Assembly (NCBI GenBank): GCA_000719695.1
Contig: JOHN01000013.1
Span: forward strand, 124,001-188,000
DNA from: Streptomyces sp. NRRL F-6131
GTDB taxonomy: Bacteria; Actinomycetota; Actinomycetes; Streptomycetales; Streptomycetaceae
Direction: 5' to 3'
Length of the DNA stretch: 64,000 bases
Shown here: positions 18,721-28,199 of the stretch, piece after piece
Position numbering within the stretch: the stretch's first letter is position 1
Layout of the letters: each line of letters starts with the position of its first letter
Notes under the pieces: generated by a model
The model's input: only the letters and a program-made list of their open reading frames with translations
Database searches by the model: none
Told to the model about the DNA's origin: nothing
Program-made: the position numbers and the translations under genes

Positions 18721-20040
18721 ATGACCGACCGCCTGGCCGGGCCGCGTCCGCCGGTCCGCTACCGACCGCTCTCCCCGCTGCGCGAGCACCTGCGCGAGTC
18801 GTTCTGGTTCGCCCCGCTGCTCGGCTCCCTCGCCGCGGTGCTGCTGGCCGGGCTGACCGCCGAGCTCGACGAGGCGGTGGTCAGCCGGACGGTCGCCGAG
18901 ACCGGCTCGGTGGACGAGCTGCTGAGGTTCGGCGGCGCCGCCAAGTCCGTCGTCTCCACGGTGAGTTCGGCGATGCTGACGTTCATCGGCGTGGTCTTCT
19001 CGATCTCCCTGGTGGCGCTGCAGATGGCCGCCAGCCAGTTCTCCCCGCGGGTGCTGCGGCTCTACGTCCGCAGCCGCCTGACCAAGGCCACCTTCTCGGT
19101 CTGCCTGGCCACCTTCCTCTTCGCGCTGCTGGTCCAGTTCAGCTACGACGACTCCACCGACCCGGCGAAGCTCACCTCCGTCCCGGTCTTCTCCAGCGTG
19201 GTCGCCGTGCTGCTGGTGGTGCTCAGCCTCGGCCTCTTCGTGCTCTACGTGCAGGCCACCATGCGGCTGCTGCGCGTCCCGCACGTGATCGACCGGGTGG
19301 CGGGCGAGTCGATCACCGTGCTGCTGCAGTACCGGCTGATGCCCGCCGAACCCGAGCCGCCCGCCGTGCCGGCCGACGCGTACACCCTGCTCCACGAGGG
19401 GCGCTCCGGCGTGCTGCGGGACGTGAACATCCGGCGACTGCTGCGGATCGCCCGCAAGCACGACACCGTGCTCCACCTGGTGCCGAGGATCGGCGACTTC
19501 ATGGCGCCCGGGACCCCGATCGTCCGGGTGAGCGGTGAACGCCCGCCCCGCCCGCGGCGGATCGCCCAGGCGTTCAACGTCGGCGTCGACCGCACCATGC
19601 ACCAGGACCTGAGCTTCGGCTTCCGCCAGCTCGTCGACATCGCGATCCGCGCGCTCTCGCCCGCCGTCAACGACCCGACCACCGCCGTGCAGGCCGTCGA
19701 CCGGATCCACCAGCTGCTGGCGATGCTCCTGCACGAGAGCTTCGGCGACCTCTGCCACCGCGACCGGCACGGCGTGGTCCGGCTGGTCGAACCGGTCCCG
19801 GGTTGGGGGAGCGTCGTCGACCTCGCCTTCACCGAGATCCGCCTCTGCGGCGCCGGACAGCCCCAGGTCACCCGTCGGCTGGCCGCCGCCCTGGACGACC
19901 TGCTGCGCATCGCCCCGGACCGGCGCAGGCCCGAACTGCTGGAGCAGCGCGTGCTGTTGGACCGCGCGGTGACCCGGGAACAGCTCGACCCGGAGGTCCG
20001 CGCCTTCGCCCTGCGGCCGGACCGCCAGGGCATCGGGTGA
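18721..20040 (+). CDS. DUF2254 membrane protein
   Basis: The 439-residue protein has four predicted membrane segments in the first 180 residues (for example FAPLLGSLAAVLLAG, SAMLTFIGVVFSISLVALQM, VFSSVVAVLLVVLSLGLFVL) and a soluble C-terminal half. The block LSFGFRQLVDIAIRALSP with AVNDPTTAVQAVDRI is diagnostic of DUF2254. The function of the family is not known. It stands alone, divergent from the permease. Confidence 0.85.
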   Translation: MTDRLAGPRPPVRYRPLSPLREHLRESFWFAPLLGSLAAVLLAGLTAELDEAVVSRTVAETGSVDELLRFGGAAKSVVSTVSSAMLTFIGVVFSISLVALQMAASQFSPRVLRLYVRSRLTKATFSVCLATFLFALLVQFSYDDSTDPAKLTSVPVFSSVVAVLLVVLSLGLFVLYVQATMRLLRVPHVIDRVAGESITVLLQYRLMPAEPEPPAVPADAYTLLHEGRSGVLRDVNIRRLLRIARKHDTVLHLVPRIGDFMAPGTPIVRVSGERPPRPRRIAQAFNVGVDRTMHQDLSFGFRQLVDIAIRALSPAVNDPTTAVQAVDRIHQLLAMLLHESFGDLCHRDRHGVVRLVEPVPGWGSVVDLAFTEIRLCGAGQPQVTRRLAAALDDLLRIAPDRRRPELLEQRVLLDRAVTREQLDPEVRAFALRPDRQGIG

Positions 20041-20066
20041 GGCCCCCGGGGCGGCCGGGGGGCGGG

Positions 20067-20130
20067 TGTCAGGGCGTCGGGCTGTCGGGGAGCCGGGCTG
20101 TCGGGGCGCCGAGCTGTCAGGGCACCGGGC
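20067..20130. repeat. 16-bp tandem repeat at a gene end
   Basis: Four in-register 16-mers with consensus TGTCRGGGCGCCGGGC fill the space between the DUF2254 stop and the convergent small gene. The last unit covers that gene's stop codon (20117-20119). Confidence 0.85.
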
Positions 20131-20425
20131 GCAGCGTCGGCCGGGCCGGGACGAGGGCGCGGAGCACCAGGTCGACGTGGACGTGGACCGCGCCGGCGCG
20201 CAGCAGCGCGGCGGAGACGGCGCGTAACTCCTCCGGGCCGGTGCAGGCGAGCCGGAGCTCGAGGTCGGCCTCCCCGGCCAGCGCCAACCCGCTCTGCACC
20301 GCGGGCAGTTCGGCGGCCAGCCGGTCGAAGTCGAGCGGGACGGGTCCGAAGCTCACCCGGGCGAGGGCCAGGAGCGGCCGGGGCTCGGGACCGCGCGCCT
20401 CGGGGACGAGGTGGAGTGCGCTCAC
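20117..20425 (-). CDS. Small hypothetical protein coupled to SAV_915-like gene
   Basis: The 102-residue protein, rich in Ala and Leu, has no domain I recognise. The GTG at 20425 overlaps the upstream stop (GTGA), so it is translationally coupled to the SAV_915-like gene and probably works with it. Codon bias is typical of the neighbourhood. Its end runs into a 16-bp repeat tract. Confidence 0.6.
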   Translation of the reverse strand: MSALHLVPEARGPEPRPLLALARVSFGPVPLDFDRLAAELPAVQSGLALAGEADLELRLACTGPEELRAVSAALLRAGAVHVHVDLVLRALVPARPTLRPVP

Positions 20426-20817
20426 CGGTGCTGGAGCCGTGCACCGGAGCGGGGGGAGGGGTGCCCGGCTGCCGGGCGGGCGGTGCCGTCGGCGGCCGGG
20501 CCGCCGGGGCCGCCGGGACCGCCGGCCGGTCCGCCGGCCGGTCCGGTGACCTGTCCGGTGACCTGTCCGGTGACCGGCGGGGCTACCAGTCGCGGGTCCA
20601 GGACGAGCTCGTCGACGCCGAGCGGCGCGGTGAGCGCCCGCAGCGCCGGTTCACCGAGCTCGACGGTGGCCTGCTCGGGGCCGAGCAGCTCGGCGAGCGC
20701 GCCCGCGGAGCTGAAGCCGACGGCGCAGCGGCGCCCGTCGCGCAGGCGGAAGAGGCGGAGGGAGGCGGTCCGTCCGGTGACGGTGACCGGGACGTGCCAG
20801 ACGACGACGCGGGCCAT
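20422..20817 (-). CDS. SAV_915-family protein
   Basis: The 131-residue protein starts at ATG 20817 (MARVVVWHVPVTV). The core with RLRDGRRCAVGFSSAGALAELLG and GVDELVLDPRLV fits the actinobacterial SAV_915 family of small proteins with an SseB-like character; function unknown. The last 45 residues are a low-complexity tail (VTGQVTGQVTG, then Gly/Pro/Ala) created by a 12-bp repeat and look non-conserved. Confidence 0.7.
   Translation of the reverse strand: MARVVVWHVPVTVTGRTASLRLFRLRDGRRCAVGFSSAGALAELLGPEQATVELGEPALRALTAPLGVDELVLDPRLVAPPVTGQVTGQVTGPAGGPAGGPGGPGGPAADGTARPAAGHPSPRSGARLQHR
20541..20575. repeat. 12-bp in-frame tandem repeat
   Basis: Two exact copies of GTCCGGTGACCT and a third lacking the last base encode the VTGQ repeats in the tail of the SAV_915-like protein. 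Similar GGTCCGCCGGCC units lie just before them. Confidence 0.85.
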
Positions 20818-21052
20818 GCGGGTGCTCCCGAGTGGTGGAGAGGGGCCTGCCGGAACTGCTCCTCCGACGCTAGGACCGTCCCGGGTGGGCGGAGAACCGT
20901 CCTGACGCAGCGTTGACCGAATGCAGCGCCGCGTTGACGAAGTCCTGACGGTCGGGTGCACCGCTCACCGGACGCCCTTCCCTATCCTCACGTATCCTTC
21001 CCTGTGCCATGGTAGTTTGCGTCATCAAGTGACAGTGTGAGGGAGACGGCCG

Positions 21053-21520
21053 ATGCCGGAGCACCGCCCGGAGTACTTCTCGGTCGAGCAGGTTGCCGAA
21101 CTGCTCGGCCTGCACGTCCGGACGGTCCGCGGCTACGTCCGGGACGGCCGGCTGCGGGCGACCAGGATCGGCAAGCAGTACCGGATCGCCCGCCGGGACT
21201 TCGAGACCTTCACCGGCGCCGCCCCGGAGGGCCCGGCCGCGGCCGACGCCGCGCCGCCCGCACCCCCGGGCCCGCTGCACGCCGAGGCGTCCACCGTGGT
21301 GCAGATCGACGCGATCGGCGTCCGGGAGGCCGCCCGGCTGTCCAACACCCTGGTCGCGATGGTCTCCGGCCCGCGCGGGGGCGGTGTGCCGCTGCGCATC
21401 GAGACGCTGCACAACGAGGAGCGCGCGACCCTCAAGGTGATCATCCTCGGTGCCCCGGCCGACACCGCCGAGCTGTTGCTCCTCATCCACACCCTGACGA
21501 CGGAGAACCGCCATGTCTGA
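21053..21520 (+). CDS. Helix-turn-helix (MerR/excisionase-like) DNA-binding protein
   Basis: The 155-residue protein has an N-terminal HTH of the excisionase/MerR type: YFSVEQVAELLGLHVRTVRGYV, then LRATRIGKQYRIARRDFE (residues 8-53). After an Ala/Pro linker, the C-terminal half (about 80-150) is an uncharacterised alpha/beta segment. The start ATG 21053 follows GGGAG. The stop overlaps the DUF4180 gene by 8 bases, so the two form a coupled pair; the HTH may regulate it or use it as a partner. Confidence 0.8.
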   Translation: MPEHRPEYFSVEQVAELLGLHVRTVRGYVRDGRLRATRIGKQYRIARRDFETFTGAAPEGPAAADAAPPAPPGPLHAEASTVVQIDAIGVREAARLSNTLVAMVSGPRGGGVPLRIETLHNEERATLKVIILGAPADTAELLLLIHTLTTENRHV

Positions 21521-21953
21521 GCAGTCCCCCGAGCCCACCGGCACCGCCCCCGCCCCCGTTCCCGCCCCGGCTCCCGGCCCCGTGGTGGTGCGGCTGCCCG
21601 CCGAGGGTCCGGTGGTCCGCGACGCGCGCGACGGCCTGGACCTGCTCGGCGAGGCCTTCGCCCGGGACGCCGAATGGCTGGTGGTGCCCGCGGCCCGGTT
21701 CGGTGACGAGTTCTTCACCCTGAGCACCCGGGTCGCCGGAGAGGTCACCCAGAAGTTCGTCCAGTACCGGGTCGGCCTCGCCGTGGTCGGCGACATCTCC
21801 CGCCACACCGGGGCCAGCGGTGCGCTGCGCGACTTCGTCGGGGAGAGCAACCGGGGCCGCCGGCTCTGGTTCCTCGCCGACGAGGCCGCCTTCGACGCCC
21901 GCCTCGCTGCGCTGGACGCCGCCCGGAACGGTGCTCCCCGGGCGTCCTCCTGA
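21513..21953 (+). CDS. DUF4180 protein
   Basis: The protein has 146 residues: a Pro/Ala-rich N-terminus, then a DUF4180 core with DLLGEAF, WLVVPAARFGDEFF, AGEVTQKFVQYRVGLAVVGDI and LRDFVGESNRGR. The family's role is unknown; members often lie next to small regulators, as here. Confidence 0.8.
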   Translation: MSEQSPEPTGTAPAPVPAPAPGPVVVRLPAEGPVVRDARDGLDLLGEAFARDAEWLVVPAARFGDEFFTLSTRVAGEVTQKFVQYRVGLAVVGDISRHTGASGALRDFVGESNRGRRLWFLADEAAFDARLAALDAARNGAPRASS

Positions 21954-22043
21954 CCCGCTCCGGTTGCCCCGCGGCCGCGCCGGGTCGACCGTGGAGCTGA
22001 TCCGTGCCGGGGGGAGGTGGAGCGGAGGGGCGGTCACGAGATA

Positions 22044-22057
22044 TCTTGACGTCAAGA
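22044..22057. promoter_or_regulatory. Perfect 14-bp palindrome upstream of icd
   Basis: TCTTGACGTCAAGA is a perfect dyad ending 26 bases before the icd start, in the likely promoter/leader. Its size and symmetry fit an operator for a dimeric repressor (MarR/TetR size class). Confidence 0.6.
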
Positions 22058-22071
22058 CGTTGGAGACGTGA

Positions 22072-24306
<2,235 letters not shown>

Positions 24307-24310
24307 TCAC

Positions 24311-24400
24311 CTCCGGCACCGCGCAGCACCGCGTGGTGCCTCGCGGTGCGTCGCCGTACCTTGCGATACCTCGCAGTACCTCGCAGCACCTCGCAGTACC
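24311..24400. repeat. 10-bp tandem repeat downstream of icd
   Basis: Eight to nine in-register decamers with consensus TCGCAGTACC. The last three are nearly exact and the earlier ones diverged (TTGCGATACC, TCGCCGTACC, TCGCGGTGCG, GCGTGGTGCC, GCGCAGCACC). The tract lies between the icd stop and its terminator. Confidence 0.85.
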
Positions 24401-24408
24401 GAAGCACC

Positions 24409-24451
24409 CGGGAGGCCCCGGGGTCCGTCCGACGGACCCCGGGGCCTCCCG
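24409..24451. terminator. icd terminator
   Basis: A perfect 19-bp GC-rich stem (24409-24427 with 24433-24451), loop TCCGA, followed by GCGTTTCC. Between convergent icd and MFS genes, so it can serve both. Confidence 0.85.
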
Positions 24452-24480
24452 GCGTTTCCCCGGGCGCTTCGGCGCCCCCG

Positions 24481-24520
24481 GTACCGCCTCAGTGCCCCCG
24501 GTACCGCCTCAGTGCCCCGC
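24481..24520. repeat. 20-bp direct repeat spanning the MFS stop codon
   Basis: Two adjacent 20-mers beginning GTACCGCCTCAGTGCCCC. The second copy contains the MFS stop (24509-24511), so the first is a duplicate of the gene's 3' end. Confidence 0.85.
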
Positions 24521-25969
24521 GCCGTCCGGGCGGGCCTGCCGGGGGAGGAGGAAGGCGACCAGGAAGGCCACCGCGAGCAGCGCCGCGGTGAGGCCGTACG
24601 TCCAGCCGGCCGCGTGCCGGAAGCCGTCGGTGCGGGCCCAGCCGAAGAAGGCGGTGCCGAGCAGGGCGACGCCCACCGAGCCGCCGAGCTGCTGCTGGGC
24701 GTTGAGGACGCCGGCGGCCGAGCCGGTCTCCGACTCCTCGACCCCGGCGAGCGCGATGTCGAAGAACGGCGCCATGATCAGGCCGAGGCCCAGGCCGGCC
24801 AGGGCGAGCGCCGGGGCCAGCTGCCGGCTGGTGAGACCGGCCGCCGCGTGCTCGACGGTCGCCCAGAGGCCGAGCGCGCCCGCCGCGGCGACGAGCATGC
24901 CGGCGTGCAGCACCCGGCGGCCGTGCCGCGGGGCCAGCAGGGCGCCGGAGAGTACGGCACCGGCCACCACGCCGATCGAGAGCGGGATCATCGACAGCCC
25001 GGCGTGCAGCGGCGTCCAGCCGAGACCGAGCTGGAGGTGGAGGGTGAAGACCAGCATCAGGCCGGAGAGCGCGGCGAAGAACACCAGCCCGGTGGCGAGC
25101 GCCGAGACGAAGGGGCGCTTGGCGAAGAGCGAGGGTTCGATCAGCGGGGTGCCGCCGCGCCGCAGCACGCTCCGCTGGTGGCGGGTGAAGATCCACACCA
25201 CCGGCGCCGAGGCGGCCATCGCCAGGAAGGTCCAGAGCGGCCAGTCGAGCTCCCGGCCCTGGACCAGCGGGTACACCAGCAGCAGCACGGCGAGGCCGAG
25301 CAGCAGCACCCCGACGGGGTCGATCCGGCCGGCGCGGGTGGCCCGGCTGACGCGGTCGGCGGGCAGGATCCGTCCGGCGGCGACCACGGTGAGCAGGCCC
25401 ACCGGCAGGTTGATCAGGAAGACCGCCCGCCAGCCGAGGCCGAACCAGTCGGCGTCGGTGAGGTAGCCGCCGAGGGTGGGGCCGAGCACCGAGGAGAGCC
25501 CGAGGACCGGGCCGAACAGGCCGAAGGCGGCGCCGAGCTCCTTGGGCGGGAACATCGCCCTGATCAGGCCGAGTCCCTGGGGGATGAGCAGCGCCGCGAA
25601 CAGGCCCTGGACGGTGCGGGTGGCGATCAGGGTGCCGGCCCCGGGCGCCGCGGCGCAGAGCAGCGAGGCGAGGGTGAAGCCCGCGGCGCCGAGGACGAAC
25701 AGGCGTTTGCGACCGAAGAGGTCGCCCAGCCTGCCGCCGGTGATCAGCAGGACGGCGAAGGCGAGCGTGTAGGAGGCGGTGATCCACTGGATCTGGGCGT
25801 CGCTGCCGCCGAGGTCCTGTCGGACGGCGGGCGCGGCGACGCCGACGATCGTGGTGTCGAGGAGGTCCATCACCTCGGCGGCGAGGATGACGGCGAGGCC
25901 CGCCCAGCGCAGCCGGTGGCCGGTGGACGGCGTACTCACGGGCGCGGGTGGGGCGATCTGACTGGTCAT
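24509..25969 (-). CDS. MFS drug:proton antiporter, DHA2 (14-helix) type
   Basis: The 486-residue protein has about fourteen hydrophobic segments. DHA2 marks are [18 protein letters not shown] in helix 1, [20 protein letters not shown] followed by FGRKR (motif A), and GPTLGGYL (motif C). The start ATG 25969 ([10 protein letters not shown]) is at the divergent operator region; the longer frame upstream crosses the tetR gene and is rejected. It exports an unknown hydrophobic compound and is very probably repressed by the divergent TetR protein. Confidence 0.92.
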   Translation of the reverse strand: MTSQIAPPAPVSTPSTGHRLRWAGLAVILAAEVMDLLDTTIVGVAAPAVRQDLGGSDAQIQWITASYTLAFAVLLITGGRLGDLFGRKRLFVLGAAGFTLASLLCAAAPGAGTLIATRTVQGLFAALLIPQGLGLIRAMFPPKELGAAFGLFGPVLGLSSVLGPTLGGYLTDADWFGLGWRAVFLINLPVGLLTVVAAGRILPADRVSRATRAGRIDPVGVLLLGLAVLLLVYPLVQGRELDWPLWTFLAMAASAPVVWIFTRHQRSVLRRGGTPLIEPSLFAKRPFVSALATGLVFFAALSGLMLVFTLHLQLGLGWTPLHAGLSMIPLSIGVVAGAVLSGALLAPRHGRRVLHAGMLVAAAGALGLWATVEHAAAGLTSRQLAPALALAGLGLGLIMAPFFDIALAGVEESETGSAAGVLNAQQQLGGSVGVALLGTAFFGWARTDGFRHAAGWTYGLTAALLAVAFLVAFLLPRQARPDGAGH

Positions 25970-25999
25970 GGGGTGGTCTCCGGAATCAGAGCCAATGGC

Positions 26000-26066
26000 G
26001 AACGGCGTTCGCTCGAACGAACACTGTTTGTCGAAACGAACAGTGTTCTCCCATGGAACGGTGTTC
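26000..26066. promoter_or_regulatory. Operator array GAACnnnGTTC between MFS and tetR
   Basis: Four 11-bp dyads of the form GAAC-N3-GTTC lie at 26000-26010, 26019-26029 (last base T instead of C), 26038-26048 and 26056-26066. Start-to-start spacing is 19, 19 and 18 bases, about two helical turns, so all face the same side of the DNA. The middle two also form a larger perfect inverted repeat (10-bp arms). The array lies between both start codons and is the likely binding site of the TetR regulator, covering both promoters. Confidence 0.8.
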
Positions 26067-26113
26067 GTGTCAAGTAGTGTGGGTCCCGTCACCGACCACG
26101 CGAAGGAGCCTCC

Positions 26114-26821
26114 ATGACCAGTGCCGCCCCGCGCTCCGGCTGGCCCGAGCACTGGCAGGACCGGGACCGGCCGGCCCGGCGGCAGCCGCTGAGCCGGGAG
26201 CGGATCGTCGAGGCGGCGCTGCGGATCGTCGACACCGAGGGCATGGACGCGCTGAGCATGCGGCGGGTCGGCCAGGAGCTCGGCACCGGGGCGGCCAGCC
26301 TCTACGCCCACGTCGGCTCCAAGGAGGAGCTGGTCGAACTCGTCCTGGACCTCGCCTACGCCGGGATCGAGCTGGAGGAGGCCGACCCGGCCCGGTGGGA
26401 GGAGCAGGTCAAGGGACTGCTGCGGCGCAGCCGGGCGGCCCTGCTCTCGCACCGGGACCTCGCCAAGGCCGCCGTGGTCGCCAACGTCCCGACCACCCCG
26501 CACGCGATGGACATCGCCGAGGCCATGCTCGCCATGCTGCGGGCCGGCGGTCTGGACGAGCAGACCGCCGCCTACGGGGTCGACCTGCTCGGGCTCTACA
26601 CCACCGCGACCGCCTTCGAGGCCTCCACCCGGGGCGGCGGCAACACCGAGGAGTTCACCGGGCGGATCCGCGACTACTTCGCGACGATCCCGGCCGAGCG
26701 CTACCCGATGATCACCTCGATGGCCGTCGCGCTCACCCGCACCGTCGGCGACGAGCGCTTCGAGTTCGGTCTGGACATCCTGGTCGCCGGTCTCGCCCGG
26801 CAGGCCCCGGCCGAGGCCTGA
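26114..26821 (+). CDS. TetR-family repressor of the divergent MFS exporter
   Basis: The 235-residue protein has an N-terminal HTH (LSRERIVEAALRIVDTEGMD with ALSMRRVGQELGTGAASLYAHVGSKEEL, residues about 25-72) and a C-terminal ligand domain of the tetracycline-repressor type. ATG 26114 follows AAGGAG. The gene is divergent from the DHA2 exporter across four matching dyads, the classic efflux self-regulation layout. Confidence 0.92.
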   Translation: MTSAAPRSGWPEHWQDRDRPARRQPLSRERIVEAALRIVDTEGMDALSMRRVGQELGTGAASLYAHVGSKEELVELVLDLAYAGIELEEADPARWEEQVKGLLRRSRAALLSHRDLAKAAVVANVPTTPHAMDIAEAMLAMLRAGGLDEQTAAYGVDLLGLYTTATAFEASTRGGGNTEEFTGRIRDYFATIPAERYPMITSMAVALTRTVGDERFEFGLDILVAGLARQAPAEA

Positions 26822-26866
26822 GCCCGGCCGGGGCCGGGCTCGGGACAGCGGCCCCCGGGAACGACG

Positions 26867-26896
26867 GAGCCCCCGTCCGTGATCGGACGGGGGCTC
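26867..26896. terminator. Terminator between tetR and the CtaG-like gene
   Basis: A perfect 13-bp stem (26867-26879 with 26884-26896), loop TGAT, between convergent genes. Confidence 0.8.
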
Positions 26897-26924
26897 TCCT
26901 CGGGCGTCGCCGCAGGGGGCCGGA

Positions 26925-27914
26925 TCAGCCGGCGTCGGCCGCCGGGCGCCGGTTGCGCTGGTCCAGCGAGGCCAGGTAGGCGTTGTACGCCGCCAGCTCG
27001 GCGTCACCGCTGCGGTCCTCGGCGCGGTCCCGGCGGCGGGACAGCCGCTCCTCCGAGCGCATCCACTGGTAGACCAGCGCGATCAGCACGATCGCGGTCG
27101 GGATCTCGCCGAACGCCCAGGTGATGCCGCCGGCCAGCTTCTGGTCGGCCAGCAGGTCGGTGCCGGGCGGCGCGCCGCCGGCGGTGAAGGTCTTGACCAG
27201 CTGGTGGTTGGCCATCATCACCGCGACGCCGAAGAAGGCGTGGAACGGCATGCCCATGAACAGCTCGATGATCCGCATCACGTGGCCCGGCCGGTGCGGG
27301 CCCGGGTCGACGCCCATGATCGGCCAGAAGAACGCCAGACCGGTCGCCAGGAAGTGCACCATCATGAAGATGTGCCCGAGCCGGTACTCCATGAGGAAGT
27401 CGAACAGCGGGGTGAAGTAGACGCCGTACAGGCTCGCGATGAACAGCGGGATGGTGAACGCCGGGTGCGAGATCACCTTGACGTAGGTCGAGTGCAGCAG
27501 CGCCACCAGCAGCTCGCGCGGCCCGCGGGGCCGCCCCTTGCCGGCCGGCCGCAGCGCGCGCAGCGCCAGGGTGATCGGCCCGCCGAGCAGCAGCAGGATC
27601 GGCGACAGCATGGAGAGCACCATGTGCTGCATCATGTGGGCGCTGAACAGCACCATGCCGTAGTCGTTCAGCCCGGTGCAGGTGACCAGGATCACCGAGC
27701 CGATGCCCAGCACCCAGGCCACCGTGCGCCCGGCCGACCACTTGTCGCCGCGCCGCCGCAGCCGGACCACGCCGCCGAGGTACAGCGCGAGCCCGATCAG
27801 GCTGCCGATCAGGAACACCCAGTCGGGGGACCAGGTGAGCACGTTCGAGAGCGAGAAGGGTCCTAGTTCGGTCATCCCGCCGTGGTGGTGCATGCCTGAC
27901 ATTCCGTCGCCCAT
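26925..27914 (-). CDS. Cytochrome c oxidase assembly protein, caa3/CtaG-like membrane type
   Basis: The 329-residue protein has about seven membrane segments (for example WVFLIGSLIGLALYLGGVV, FTIPLFIASLYGVYFTPLF). The pattern SAHMMQHMVLSMLSPILLLLG and a His/Met-rich N-terminus (MHHHGGM) fit the Caa3_CtaG family, thought to help metallate or assemble cytochrome oxidase. This is not the Cox11-type CtaG. The stop is followed by the terminator shared with tetR; upstream is a 285-base gene-free stretch. Confidence 0.87.
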   Translation of the reverse strand: MGDGMSGMHHHGGMTELGPFSLSNVLTWSPDWVFLIGSLIGLALYLGGVVRLRRRGDKWSAGRTVAWVLGIGSVILVTCTGLNDYGMVLFSAHMMQHMVLSMLSPILLLLGGPITLALRALRPAGKGRPRGPRELLVALLHSTYVKVISHPAFTIPLFIASLYGVYFTPLFDFLMEYRLGHIFMMVHFLATGLAFFWPIMGVDPGPHRPGHVMRIIELFMGMPFHAFFGVAVMMANHQLVKTFTAGGAPPGTDLLADQKLAGGITWAFGEIPTAIVLIALVYQWMRSEERLSRRRDRAEDRSGDAELAAYNAYLASLDQRNRRPAADAG

Positions 27915-28118
27915 CGGCGGGTCCTGCTTTCCGTCCTCGCGGCCCCGGAGGGGTCCGGTTCGCCCGTTTTGCTTCGCCCTACAGCCTAGGCGGGCCTTAC
28001 CCCCGGCCTCTCCCCGGGGTCGGCCGTCAGCGCGCGGAATCGGCGAGGGCCACCGGCCGTTCGGCCACGGCCCGCGGGGTCGGCTCTTCGGGACGGACCA
28101 GGGTCCGACCCCCGGGAG

Positions 28119-28147
28119 GGGGCTGCCGAGTGGGTGTCGGCAGCCCC
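28119..28147 (-). terminator. Terminator of the YD-repeat gene
   Basis: An 11-bp perfect stem (28119-28129 with 28137-28147) lies 52 bases past the YD gene stop. The gap 27915-28199 holds nothing else I recognise, in particular no ORF fit to be an immunity gene. Confidence 0.7.
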
Positions 28148-28199
28148 GCCCCCGGATGTCGCGGGCCGGCCTAGTGGCGCGTCGCGAGGTTGCGGTCCA

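Noticed and set aside
27915..28199. Immunity gene for the YD protein
   Set aside because: The stretch downstream of the YD stop has no ORF with coding character; only the terminator and the CtaG-gene promoter region are seen.
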